Origin: SR-FBR-E99 sp963732365
GTDB taxonomy: Bacteria; Bacteroidota; Bacteroidia; Bacteroidales; VadinHA17
NCBI GenBank assembly: GCA_963732365.1
Contig: CAVSZC010000003.1
Location: 1 to 64,000, forward strand
Direction: 5' to 3'
Length of the DNA stretch: 64,000 nucleotides
Positions 6,809-16,094 of this stretch are shown one piece after another; within the stretch, counting starts at the first letter, position 1, and every line of letters starts with the position of its first letter. Under the pieces are notes generated by a model. It worked only from the letters and a program-made list of their open reading frames with translations. It made no database searches and was not told the DNA's origin. The position numbers and the translations under genes were made by a program.

Positions 6809-6827
6809 CTACTCATGAAGCTTTTCG
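6809..6827 (-). promoter_or_regulatory. conserved leader element before a PorT-like gene, copy 2
   Basis: On the minus strand CGAAAAGCTTCATGAGTAG lies 20 bases before the ATG. The flanking bases GCGGATGT and ACTCA are shared with the copy at 24321-24339. Confidence 0.55.
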
Positions 6828-6955
6828 ACATCCGCTTATGTTATCTGTTTGGTTACCCGTTTTTCCCTTCCCTGAATTAAATCTATCTTCAATTATCAAA
6901 TTTAAACTAAAGCTGAATCAAAGTCAACTTTTTTATTTTCCCCTGACGCAGTGAG

Positions 6956-6975
6956 AGGTCCGTCCCGTCCCGGAT
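6956..6975. repeat. dispersed intergenic repeat, fragment e
   Basis: AGGTCCGTCCCGTCCCGGAT matches the first part of the repeat family only. It may be a decayed copy. Confidence 0.3.
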
Positions 6976-7072
6976 GTCAGAAAGAGCAGGAAGCTAATAG
7001 ACCCGCAAAATGAAAAGAAGGCTTCATAGCTGATTTCTGAGGATTATACATGATGGTGAGGATGGGATTGTT

Positions 7073-7240
7073 CTAATTATGCTTTGCCGACCGAAACAAC
7101 TGTATAAATACAATATCGATAAGCAGTATAGCGATACCGGTATTATAAAGTGTCTCTCCATAATCTTTCCCAAGTCCAAAAGCCGAGGCAATCAATGAAG
7201 CAGTTCCGAGTATAAAAAGTGCTATCTGTGCCTGTCTCAT
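7073..7240 (-). CDS. small membrane protein, about 55 aa
   Basis: From the internal ATG at 7240 the protein reads MRQAQIALFILGTASLI..., with two hydrophobic segments (IALFILGTASLIASAFGL and TLYNTGIAILLIDIVFIQLF) separated by a short charged loop. Two-helix inner-membrane proteins of this size are common in Bacteroidota and mostly uncharacterised. A start at 7291 would add 17 residues with no obvious merit. It stands alone between PorT-like paralogue 2 and the truncated T9SS gene, so context gives no hint of function. Confidence 0.5.
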   Translation of the reverse strand: MRQAQIALFILGTASLIASAFGLGKDYGETLYNTGIAILLIDIVFIQLFRSAKHN

Positions 7241-7571
7241 AGTCTGTTCTTTGATATGGTTAATTAAAATTGATTCTGCTATCAACATCAAACATCAGGA
7301 ACAAAGCTATGTCATTAAAAAGCCAAAGTCAAATGTTTTGCATTATAACCCCTGATATCTGGTGGCTGCAAGATTTCCCTTAGTGATCTGTCATCCCTGC
7401 GGGACTCAGATATGCCTTGGGGATTCATTCCTGCCACATGTTCCACCGCCTCAGGATGACGTAGCCTCCGGCGGCTTCGCCCGTAGTTTTTAATTTATAA
7501 TACCTTCGGCATAAGCAGCCGGATTAACTGCTGATAATAATGATATAAATATTTAATTTATTGTATGTTAC

Positions 7572-8701
7572 TTAACGCTTCATTAGTCTGACAGTTCCTG
7601 AATAATCACCCTGCTTGATATGAAGTATATAAGTACCCGGCAACAGATCCTCCCCAAAGTTGATTGTCTGCATGTTCATAATCAGTATCTGTGAAACGGT
7701 TCTGCCATTAATGTCTGAAACAGATACTTCTATCATCCCATCTGAGTCCGACTCTACCTGCAGGGTGAAAATACCTGATGACGGATTTGGCCAGACATTA
7801 TATTTAAATGGCAGTGGTTCAGACGATTTGTTATCCATGTCATGAGGTACGGAAACAATAACTTCACTGAATGAATAATTCCAGAAATCGTCATGACAGA
7901 CAATAATGATATGGTACTCTCTTCCTGTTCCCAGGGCAGATCTCTCGGCTCTTAACAGCACGTTGTGCTCATCAATTATTTTCCAGTCAGGAGAAGTATC
8001 TCCATCGCCGAGACCGTTATCGGGCTCAGTGCTGTATACATAAAGCTCAGAATAAGTATTCCCGCAATTATCTGAAGCATAATATTCTATCGGGACCATT
8101 ACCATCCTATGATTGGCAGGCCATAAAGGCAGAAAATCCCCGCTTAATCCTTCGATAACCGGAGGTTCATAATCACCGACATATACTTCAAAACCGCAAT
8201 AGGCTGTGCCGCCCTCCTGGTTGGTAAGCATAAATGTATTTGTTGTCACGCCAACCGGAAAGAAAGACCCGCTAGGCAATCCCCCGATCTGCGTAATTTC
8301 AACGCCGGGGCCTCCGCAGTTGGCTGCAGGTGCAACTGGCGGGTAAAATACCTCAGCACCGCACATTCCAGGTGTACTTGCCGTATAGACATAATCAGGA
8401 CATTGTATTGCTGCGAAGGGGCAGCTTGTTGCAACAAAGTTATACTCTCCTGTCAACCTGTTGAAAGTGACATTGTAGGTGCCCTGAGGAACAGGAATAT
8501 TTGGACCTCCCTGGAATCCCCAGCCAGAAGGAAACGAGTAACCTCCCCAGTTGATGTACCACATGTCGTCAGCCCTGAACTTTACTCTGCCAGCTGACAT
8601 GGGTAGATTATTCAGGTAATATGTGATGCCGTCAGAGGTGGCCATATCAATGTCAACATCCCATCCGTTTAATGAGTTTCCAAGAATTCCAACAGAGGTT
8701 T
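7572..8701 (-). pseudogene. 5'-truncated T9SS cargo protein (SusE/F-like, HYR and sorting domains)
   Basis: The frame contains a starch-binding outer-membrane (SusE/SusF-like) module (GILGNSLNGWDVDIDM through VPQGTYNVTFNRLTGEYNF), cysteine-rich HYR-like repeats, and a C-terminal T9SS type A sorting domain (YNVWPNPSSGIFTLQ ... GTYILHI). The coding similarity continues upstream of the only usable ATG (8645). It stops at the inverted repeat that begins at 8702, where a stop codon enters the frame. There is no signal peptide, so the product could not be secreted. I read it as the 3' part of a once larger secreted protein, cut by the element at 8702-9007. Confidence 0.8.
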
Positions 8702-9007
8702 GATGAGGACTTTTCTAATCGTCCCAAAAATATTTCCCTGAATACCATTAGACGTTTATTATTTATCTGCAGTCTCTCCGGCCGTTTAATTGAAATGCAG
8801 GAAAGTGAACTCTTGACCACCAGCATTTATCTATACTCATTCCTGCCTTATCCGATGCAATGGATTAGAAAAATCTGCAACTTATTATTTGGCACTTTCT
8901 GAGATCTGCCCTGATACTTGAAGCCGAATCATTTATATGAGATATTGAAGAAAATGTTTGTTGGTACGCTAAGGCATGTTTTTGGGACGATTAGAAAAGT
9001 CCTTATC
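8702..9007. mobile_element. 306-bp inverted-repeat element (MITE-like)
   Basis: Bases 8707-8730 (GGACTTTTCTAATCG...) and 8979-9002 are perfect 24-bp inverted repeats. Pairing extends to about 29 bp with one mismatch (8702 and 9007). The interior, about 250 bases, has no transposase-like gene; a 76-codon plus-strand frame (8672-8902) starts outside the left end and crosses it. The element abuts the broken 5' end of the minus-strand T9SS gene. No clear target duplication was identified. Size and structure fit a non-autonomous transposable element. Confidence 0.7.
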
Positions 9008-9163
9008 GGTACCATCTGTCTAACTTTAGTGAATAATTAGTGCAAGACGTGGCAGACAAATATCTATTGTGTTCTAGTCACCAATAAGGAAGCGATGAAG
9101 GATACAAAGAAGTGACTCCAGGAAAACAGAAGCAGGGATTTTTTAAACCTAATAGAATATAAC
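9008..9163 (+). other. upstream region of the C10 protease gene
   Basis: 156 bases between the inverted-repeat element and the start. I see no clear TAnnTTTG promoter match. None of the minus-strand frames here continues the broken T9SS gene. Confidence 0.4.
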
Positions 9164-12100
9164 ATGAAAGCACCAGGTAGATTTACTGTATTTGTTTTAA
9201 CAACGTGTTTGTTAATAAGTCTGTTTGCCGTCAGCAATATGAACGCGCAACCTGTCGATACCATTCAGGCTAAATTAGTCGCAAAGAATTTCTTTGCGGA
9301 CAGATTATCCCGAAGCAGTACCAATACTGTTAAAGGCATTTCATCTAAGAATCTTGAAATGTTCCTTGTGTACAGGGCGGAGGAACCCCTTAATGTCAAA
9401 GGTGATTTAACAAAGGGGAGTCAAGCCACAACCCTCTATTATGTACTTAATGTCAGGGATATGACTAATCCGAAAGATAAGAATGGATTTATCATTGTAT
9501 CTGCTGATCAGAGAGTACCTGCAGTACTGGGGTATTCTTTCATCGGGGAATTTTCGGAAAATGATCTGGCTCCGGCATTCAGGGAATGGATGGATCACTA
9601 CAAAGAACAAATTATTTATGCCGTTCAGAACAACCTCATGCCTGATCGTGAAATAACTGATCAGTGGAAAAGATATTTAAGTACAATTGAAGTGAAGGGT
9701 ACTGAACAACTGAGTGAAGTCTCACCATTACTGACAACGAGATGGACTCAGCGTGGCTATTATAATAATCTCTGCCCTTATGATATTACATGTTCAGGGG
9801 ATGCGCTTAATTATCATGTCCCGGCAGGCTGTGTCGCAGTTGCAATGGCGCAGATAATGAAATATCACGGATACCCTGCCTCAAATAATCCTATACCTGG
9901 CTATGATGACCCTGTAAGCTATTATGCTGATGGTACGCCTGTAAGTTACGGGACAATCCCGGCTATTTCTGTGACTGCTTATGATTGGTCCAATATGCCT
10001 CACAATGTTGACCTGAATAATCCGGTAACCCCATCCCCTTCACAGATAAATGCTGTTTCAACACTTGTATACCATTGCGGAGTTTCAATACAAATGAATT
10101 ACGGACCTCCTCCCAAGGGATCAGGAGGCGGTTCTCCATCCACTTCAGTTGTTGAAAATGCATTTATAGATTATTTTAAATACTCTCAGAGTGTTCAAAA
10201 GGTCTTCAAAAGCGGCTATTCAGATATCGACTGGACAGACCTTTTAAGAAACGAATTGAACAATAACAGACCAGTCTATTACGCCGGATATTCAAATGAT
10301 AACCTGGATAACGGACACGCATTCGTATGTGACGGATACCAGGATATTGACTCCTATTTTCATTTTAACTGGGGTTTCGGGCCAGGGCCGGATGGTTATT
10401 ACTATTTAAATGACCTGACACCAGGCACTACCCGGGATTATACATATTCACAATGGGCAATCATTGGTATTTCGCCTGGTTCAGGGTCAGGCACAACAGT
10501 ATCAGACGCTGACGGCAATCAATACAATACTGTGACTATCGGCGAGCAGATATGGATGGCTTCAAACCTTAAAACCACAAGATACAATGATGGAACGGGC
10601 ATACCTCTTGTAACAATTAACAGTGAATGGACCTCACATAGAACGCCGGCATACTGCTGGTATGACAATGAAGAAGCGACCTACAAAAATGTGTACGGGG
10701 CATTATACAACTGGTATGCCGTGAATACAGGCAAATTATGTCCCTCTGGCTGGCATGTACCTAATATTGAAGAATGGCGTACACTGATATCATATCTGGG
10801 TGGGAAAAGCGTCGCCGGCGGGAAGCTAAAGGAAACCGGAACCGTGCATTGGGCGTCGCCTAATGCCGGCGCCACAAATGAAACCGGCTTTACAGCACTG
10901 CCAGGAGGATATCGTGACGGGCTCTGTTGGAGTATGGGTATCGTTGCTGAATTCTGGTCTTCAACACAGTCAGGTGAGAATGCTGCAAATGACATCCTGC
11001 TTAGAGAAAATATCGGGGGAGTACTTGATGGAGGAAATAGGTACTTAATGACAGGGTATTCTGTCAGGTGCCTAAAAGGAGATGCCCAGAATGAAATCCT
11101 TCCCGGAGATGCAGGAGCTTATGCATATGGCTTCATAGGCACTGAAGGGGAAGAAAAGTGGTTCAGATTCATGCCCGGTATTGAAGGGGATTATATATTT
11201 CAGACCCATGGGTCAACAGATACATATATGTATCTCTACCAGAGTGACAGGTCTACAATAATTGCAGAGGATAATGACGGTGCAGGCTTCCCTAATTCAA
11301 AGATTGCAGTGAGCCTGAGTGCAAACACATGGTATTATATCAGGATAAGAGGATATGACAATAGCGTTACCGGAAGCTATTCAGTTAATGTTATCGCCCT
11401 CCCTGCAGCTCCGACTGCCGGAGACCATACGGTATGCTCAGACGGCACAGTTACTCAGACATTACCGGCAACGGCATCTGCTCCGGCAGGTTCTACAGTG
11501 GTATGGTTTACAACAGCGGAAGGATCTGAAACAACAGCGAGTCCGGTTATGGTCGGTGTGGGAACAATTACTTACTATGCTGCGTCACAGGACGATAAAA
11601 CTGGTTATTATAGCCTGACACGCACACCTGTGACCCTGACTATTAATGCATTACCTACGGCAACAATCTCAGGCACCACGCTAATCTGTGAGGAAACTTC
11701 TGCTAATTTGGTTTTTACTTTAACCGGCGTGCCACCCTGGAGTATCACCTACACTAGCGGATCGTCTCAAATAACGACTTCGGGTATACTAACAACTCCT
11801 TACACAATAACAGTTGCACCTGTCGTTACAACAACCTACTCAATGGTTGCAGTCAGTGATGCAAATTGCTCCGGGACAGTTTCGGGAAGCGCCACAGTAA
11901 TAATCAACAGCGATCCGGTAATTGAGAATATCATAGCAAATCCGGTTGATCCGATCGCATTAATTAATCAGACAGCAACTGTTCATATTACTGCGAATCT
12001 TGTTGATATAGATGACAACCTGACCTCGGTTACTTTTGATTTCGGAGACGGGTCAATTCCTGAAACTACATCACTTACCGGAACAGATGCCGCCCTGCAG

Positions 12101-12919
12101 GTTTCACACATCTACAACAGAACAGGTGTATTTGCAGTAAACGTTACCCTATCTGATGGATGTGCTTCTGTTGAGTCAACTTATAACTATGTTGTTGTTT
12201 ATGATCCGGAAGGAGGATTCGTTACAGGAGGAGGATGGATTAATTCACCATCCGGAGCTTATGCCGCGGATCCATCTCTTGCCGGCAAAGCAACATTTGG
12301 ATTCGAATCCAGGTATAAGAAAGGTGCCAACGTCCCGAGTGGAAACACTGAATTCCAGTTTCATGCTGCCGGCATGAATTTCAAAAGTATATCCTATGAA
12401 TGGCTGGTTATCTCTGGTTCCAAAGCCAAGTTTAAAGGAACCGGAACCATAAATGGCGCAGGTAACTACAATTTCATGCTGACAGCCATTGACGGTATAC
12501 CTGATAAATTCCGGATAAAAATCTGGGATCTGACAACAGACATGATTGTTTATGATAACGAGACAGGTGCAAATGATATTCTTGATCCGGTTACAGCTAT
12601 TTCCGGAGGCTCAATCGTTGTACATAGTCCAAATAACAAAAAGAATTTGAGTATCTCCGGAAATTATGTGAAAGCTTACCCAAATCCATTCGATGATTAC
12701 ATCCGTTTCGATCTTCAGATGGATACCGATTCCAGAGTCAGTCTGGAGATTTATAGTATAGATGGAACAAAGATTGCAACAATATATGACGATGCTGTTG
12801 TTGCTCATGAAAGTTACACCTTTGAATATGTTGCCAATGACCTTCTGAGTGGTATAGTGATATACCGGTTTATTGTAAACGGGCAACAAATGCTGACAGG
12901 TGAGCTTATCCATCGCTGA
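9164..12919 (+). CDS. secreted C10-family cysteine protease with FISUMP, PKD-like and T9SS domains
   Basis: 1251 aa. The signal peptide (MKAPGRFTVFVLTTCLLIS...) is followed by a Spi-type propeptide and a streptopain-like C10 protease domain, with catalytic Cys223 in HVPAGCVAVAMAQIMKYHG and His385 in GHAFVCDGY. Next comes a FISUMP module (about 445-640: IGEQIWMASNLKT ... SGWHVP ... GYSVRCLKG), a PPC-like beta sandwich, Ig/PKD-like repeats (FDFGDGS) and a T9SS C-terminal sorting tail (YPNPFDDYIRFDLQ). It should be exported by Sec, moved across the outer membrane by T9SS and perhaps kept on the surface. It is a single-gene unit ended by the terminator at 12966. Host or peptide target is unknown. 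Confidence 0.92.
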   Translation: MKAPGRFTVFVLTTCLLISLFAVSNMNAQPVDTIQAKLVAKNFFADRLSRSSTNTVKGISSKNLEMFLVYRAEEPLNVKGDLTKGSQATTLYYVLNVRDMTNPKDKNGFIIVSADQRVPAVLGYSFIGEFSENDLAPAFREWMDHYKEQIIYAVQNNLMPDREITDQWKRYLSTIEVKGTEQLSEVSPLLTTRWTQRGYYNNLCPYDITCSGDALNYHVPAGCVAVAMAQIMKYHGYPASNNPIPGYDDPVSYYADGTPVSYGTIPAISVTAYDWSNMPHNVDLNNPVTPSPSQINAVSTLVYHCGVSIQMNYGPPPKGSGGGSPSTSVVENAFIDYFKYSQSVQKVFKSGYSDIDWTDLLRNELNNNRPVYYAGYSNDNLDNGHAFVCDGYQDIDSYFHFNWGFGPGPDGYYYLNDLTPGTTRDYTYSQWAIIGISPGSGSGTTVSDADGNQYNTVTIGEQIWMASNLKTTRYNDGTGIPLVTINSEWTSHRTPAYCWYDNEEATYKNVYGALYNWYAVNTGKLCPSGWHVPNIEEWRTLISYLGGKSVAGGKLKETGTVHWASPNAGATNETGFTALPGGYRDGLCWSMGIVAEFWSSTQSGENAANDILLRENIGGVLDGGNRYLMTGYSVRCLKGDAQNEILPGDAGAYAYGFIGTEGEEKWFRFMPGIEGDYIFQTHGSTDTYMYLYQSDRSTIIAEDNDGAGFPNSKIAVSLSANTWYYIRIRGYDNSVTGSYSVNVIALPAAPTAGDHTVCSDGTVTQTLPATASAPAGSTVVWFTTAEGSETTASPVMVGVGTITYYAASQDDKTGYYSLTRTPVTLTINALPTATISGTTLICEETSANLVFTLTGVPPWSITYTSGSSQITTSGILTTPYTITVAPVVTTTYSMVAVSDANCSGTVSGSATVIINSDPVIENIIANPVDPIALINQTATVHITANLVDIDDNLTSVTFDFGDGSIPETTSLTGTDAALQVSHIYNRTGVFAVNVTLSDGCASVESTYNYVVVYDPEGGFVTGGGWINSPSGAYAADPSLAGKATFGFESRYKKGANVPSGNTEFQFHAAGMNFKSISYEWLVISGSKAKFKGTGTINGAGNYNFMLTAIDGIPDKFRIKIWDLTTDMIVYDNETGANDILDPVTAISGGSIVVHSPNNKKNLSISGNYVKAYPNPFDDYIRFDLQMDTDSRVSLEIYSIDGTKIATIYDDAVVAHESYTFEYVANDLLSGIVIYRFIVNGQQMLTGELIHR

Positions 12920-12965
12920 AAGAAGTTCCTTGCACCGGTTTTAACTGGAATGTAGTTGAAACAGG

Positions 12966-12993
12966 CAGCCCCTCCAATCAGAGGGGCTGTTTT
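12966..12993. terminator. intrinsic terminator
   Basis: CAGCCCCTC (12966-12974), loop CAATCA, GAGGGGCTG (12981-12989), then TTTT. Perfect 9-bp stem. It follows the protease gene and faces the convergent phosphatase gene. Confidence 0.85.
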
Positions 12994-13037
12994 CTACTAT
13001 GCAACTAAATGAGAGAATACAGTAACATCCTGAATTA

Positions 13038-15356
13038 TCACACCCTCGCTCCCATAACAAGAATATCATCTCTCTGAGATTGAGTTCCCATCCAGTCAGT
13101 AAGGGTTCGCTCCAGGATCTCTTTTTGTTCATACATGGGCTGATCGTGAATCTCCATCAGCAATTTCTTAAACCTTGCGCTGGTAAACCGGGTGTTGCCC
13201 CCCTCACCTATCTGATCCATATAACCATCCGAGAAAATGTAAAAGATATCTCCGATCTCAAGCTTAATCTCATGATTGGTAAATGGTTTGTCGCTTGAAA
13301 AGTGAACACCTACCGGCATCAGGTCAGCTTTAATCTCCTTTAATTCTGATTCACCGTTACTGTTGCTGATTATATATAACGGATTATTCGCACCTGCATA
13401 CTGCATCACGCTCTTCTTGGTATCTATAACGCATAAGGCTATATCAATTCCGTCTCTTGATTCTTCGCGTTTGCCGCTCTGTCTGAGAGAGTGTTTTATC
13501 TGCTTCCTCAATTCGTTCAATACATGATCAGCCTGGGTTATCTCCCTCCTCTGTACAATCTCATTGAGAAAACTTATTCCAAGCATGCTCATCAATGCTC
13601 CCGGCACGCCATGTCCGGTACAATCCGCAGAGACCAGTATGATATAATGCTTCACCTGTTTTATCCAGTAAAAATCGCCGCTGACAATTTCCTTTGGCTT
13701 ATACAAAATGAAATTCTCATTCAACAGTTCAGTTATGTATCCTTCTGACGGCAGGATGGCTGATTGTATTCTCTGTGCATAATTTATGCTGCTGATTATT
13801 TCTTCCTTCTGACTGCTGGCAGTATCATATAGCTGTTGTAGTTCTTCATTGGTCTTGAGTATCTGCTCGTTCTTTTCAATAATCATCTGGTTGTCTTTCC
13901 GTTTCTGCCTGTAGGCATAAGCTATCACCACTATAACGGCAGCGATTGCTGCCAGACCGCCAATGAGTGCATTTCTGAATGTTCTTTGCTGTTTTATCCT
14001 GGCATCCTTGGCAATTAACTGCGACTCCTGCAATTCGATCTGTTGCTGCTTCTTTTCAGTTTCATACCTGGTACTCATTTCCTCAATTGCCCTGGTCTTC
14101 TCCTGCCGGAACATAGAGTCCTGAGCGGCTATTAATATCTGCGCATACTCCGCAGCTTTTTTATAGTTGCCAAGCTTGTAATGAGCTGTCATAAGAATAT
14201 CAGCAGCATCTTTTATCGTTGGTGTCAGGCTCATCTCCCTGGCATTTGCCAGCGACTTGTTTCCATAAATTACAGCGCGGGAAAGGTAATTTGCTCTCTG
14301 ATCCCCGGTTACTGCAACACTGTCGGCAAGCGAAACATTCAATCCTGCGATATTGACACCCAGAAGTGCTATCCCCTTCTTATCGCCAATTTCCTCATAG
14401 AGGTAAAGCGCCTTGAGGTAGTGCTCAGCAGCCATGGTGTATGATCCCCGGTCAAGATAAAGCTCTCCCAGATTGTGATTGCACTCAGATATGCCCCTCT
14501 TGTCTCCTATCTCTTCAAACATTCTGAGAGCCCTGTCATAGCCCTCAACCGCTTTATCATACAAACCCTGTTTATGTCTTACCATTCCGATATTCAGGTA
14601 ACATATTGCGGAGGATCTTTTATTGCTGAGCTCCAGATTTTTCTCAAGAGCTTTCTCCAGATATTCAATTGCCTTGTCATACGTACCCTGTGCATCATGA
14701 ACAAGACCTATGTTGTTATAACAAGCTGCTAAATTTCTAAGATCACCAAGTTCCTCATGCATCTTGGCGGATTCGAGATAAGAATCGATTGATTTTTCAT
14801 ATGAGCCCTGGTCAAAGTATGCACGGCCCAGGTTATTCAGACTCCTTGATATCCCTTTCTTGAAATTAATTTCTTCTGCCGTTTCCAACGATTTCTGATA
14901 GTACTCGATGGCTTTGTCATATGAGCCACGGTCATGGTAAACGATGCCAAGATTCAGAAGACTCGTTGATATTTTCTCTTTGTCCCCTATTTCATTTGAT
15001 ATTCTGAGAGCTTTTTCAAGGTATATCAATGCCGAATCGGTTGATCCATTTTTTTCAAGATTTGCACCGATTACAATACAAGTCTGGGCGATGAATTTCC
15101 TGGATTTTATATTTTCCGCCACTTCAAGGGCTTCATGATAATAATAAAATGCCGTATCCGGTACAGAGTTTCTGTAAAGCTCACCAAGTTCAATGAAGAG
15201 TTTTACCTTATTGGTATCATAATCTGCTGCGGTCAGTGCATTTCTCAATGAATCTGTCAACTGCCGGTCCTGAGAAAGGAGCTTTGAGCAAAGTGACATG
15301 CTCAATACAAGGATCATCACCGCCAACCTTAATAATGCCTTCGTTTGATTCTTCAT
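13038..15356 (-). CDS. membrane TPR sensor with SpoIIE/PP2C-type phosphatase domain
   Basis: About 772 aa from the ATG at 15356, which opens a signal peptide (MKNQTKALLRLAVMILVLSM...); an upstream ATG at 15395 would bury it. Order of domains: about 8-9 tetratricopeptide repeats (GDKRGISECNHNLGELYLDRG type), one membrane helix near residues 463-484, a short coiled coil, then a SpoIIE phosphatase domain with GDFYW and DCTGHGVPGALMSMLG metal-binding motifs. The TPRs should face the periplasm and the phosphatase the cytoplasm. Relatives dephosphorylate anti-sigma-factor antagonists or other Ser/Thr phosphoproteins. No partner anti-sigma factor is encoded nearby. It is monocistronic and convergent with the protease gene. 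Confidence 0.88.
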   Translation of the reverse strand: MKNQTKALLRLAVMILVLSMSLCSKLLSQDRQLTDSLRNALTAADYDTNKVKLFIELGELYRNSVPDTAFYYYHEALEVAENIKSRKFIAQTCIVIGANLEKNGSTDSALIYLEKALRISNEIGDKEKISTSLLNLGIVYHDRGSYDKAIEYYQKSLETAEEINFKKGISRSLNNLGRAYFDQGSYEKSIDSYLESAKMHEELGDLRNLAACYNNIGLVHDAQGTYDKAIEYLEKALEKNLELSNKRSSAICYLNIGMVRHKQGLYDKAVEGYDRALRMFEEIGDKRGISECNHNLGELYLDRGSYTMAAEHYLKALYLYEEIGDKKGIALLGVNIAGLNVSLADSVAVTGDQRANYLSRAVIYGNKSLANAREMSLTPTIKDAADILMTAHYKLGNYKKAAEYAQILIAAQDSMFRQEKTRAIEEMSTRYETEKKQQQIELQESQLIAKDARIKQQRTFRNALIGGLAAIAAVIVVIAYAYRQKRKDNQMIIEKNEQILKTNEELQQLYDTASSQKEEIISSINYAQRIQSAILPSEGYITELLNENFILYKPKEIVSGDFYWIKQVKHYIILVSADCTGHGVPGALMSMLGISFLNEIVQRREITQADHVLNELRKQIKHSLRQSGKREESRDGIDIALCVIDTKKSVMQYAGANNPLYIISNSNGESELKEIKADLMPVGVHFSSDKPFTNHEIKLEIGDIFYIFSDGYMDQIGEGGNTRFTSARFKKLLMEIHDQPMYEQKEILERTLTDWMGTQSQRDDILVMGARV

Positions 15357-15737
15357 ATCAATGACTTTTTTAAACCGGTTCTGCTTGCATTTCATATTTC
15401 ATGGCATACGGAATCTGGCAAAGCGAAGCATTGTCTGCATGCCAGCACTTTCTTTTATGGTTCTATAACATGCCAGTCGGGTAAAGTTATGCCATCATAC
15501 TCAGTTGGATTTTGCCCTGCGTCCCATATTTTATCCCCAGAGTCCCAATCTCAGAATGCGTATAATATTTTCAGACCTGTGACCTCCGGCTCTCTGAACT
15601 GAGAACCATTCCGCAATATGTGCTCTGAAATTATCACTGCATATGCTTCATCTTAATGTTTTTTCGCACAGCGGTATAGGCAAAAATACCCATCTATTTA
15701 CCACTTATTTACTGCCCGATCATAATGGTCGCAGACC
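15357..15737. other. intergenic stretch containing a decayed gene
   Basis: The middle holds the remnant at 15455-15652. Otherwise it is the upstream region of the phosphatase gene (minus) and of the sulfate operon (plus). Confidence 0.5.
15455..15652 (-). pseudogene. decayed gene remnant with one in-frame stop
   Basis: The minus strand can be read for 66 codons as DEAYAVIISEHILRNGSQF ... TGLKILYAF, a TGA at 15551-15553, then DWDSGDKIWDAGQNP ... LPDWHVIEP and TAA. There is no start codon; a TAA precedes it. The composition is protein-like on both sides of the internal stop, in the same frame. I cannot assign a family. Confidence 0.3.
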
Positions 15738-15745
15738 TACTTTTG
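15738..15745 (+). promoter_or_regulatory. Bacteroidota -7 element (TAnnTTTG) of the sulfate operon
   Basis: TACTTTTG matches TAnnTTTG exactly. Transcription would start near 15751, giving a short leader to the ATG at 15768. I see no good -33 TTTG partner, so the call is moderate. Confidence 0.5.
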
Positions 15746-15767
15746 TGAGGAATTGAAATGCTGCCAA

Positions 15768-16094
15768 ATGCTGGATGTATTAATCAACAAACCTGAGAAC
15801 AAAAGTACCGGGCAACAAGCCATCGAGGTCAGTGACCGGGCTGACAAACCCATCAAAAGCTTTCTGAAAGCATTATCATGGCGGGTCGTCGGTACCATTG
15901 ATACCATGGTGATCAGCTATTTTATCACAGGACACCTCACAATGGCCATCTCTATCGGAAGTGCTGAGGTGATCACCAAAACAGTTCTCTACTATTTTCA
16001 TGAGAGACTGTGGGCCCATATTCACAGGCTTAAAATAAACCTTCCTGTAAATAAGAAAAGCAAGCAGTATGGAATTGAGCAAGTTGAGCAATGA
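15768..16094 (+). CDS. DUF2061 membrane protein of the sulfate assimilation operon
   Basis: About 108 aa. The DUF2061 core is SFLKALSWRVVGTIDTMVIS through ITKTVLYYFHERLWAHI, with two membrane helices (TIDTMVISYFITG and LTMAISIGSAEVITKTVLYYF). The N-terminal 35 residues are polar. I placed the start at the ATG 15768, close behind the predicted promoter; the frame is open from a TTG at 15753. The last 26 bases overlap cysH, so the two are probably translationally coupled. The molecular role of DUF2061 is not established. Being first in the operon suggests a link to sulfate uptake or sulfur metabolism. Confidence 0.85.
   Translation: MLDVLINKPENKSTGQQAIEVSDRADKPIKSFLKALSWRVVGTIDTMVISYFITGHLTMAISIGSAEVITKTVLYYFHERLWAHIHRLKINLPVNKKSKQYGIEQVEQ

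Noticed and set aside
8672..8902. 76-codon plus-strand frame across the left end of the MITE-like element
   Set aside because: It begins outside the element, in antisense to the truncated T9SS gene, and shows no transposase motif.
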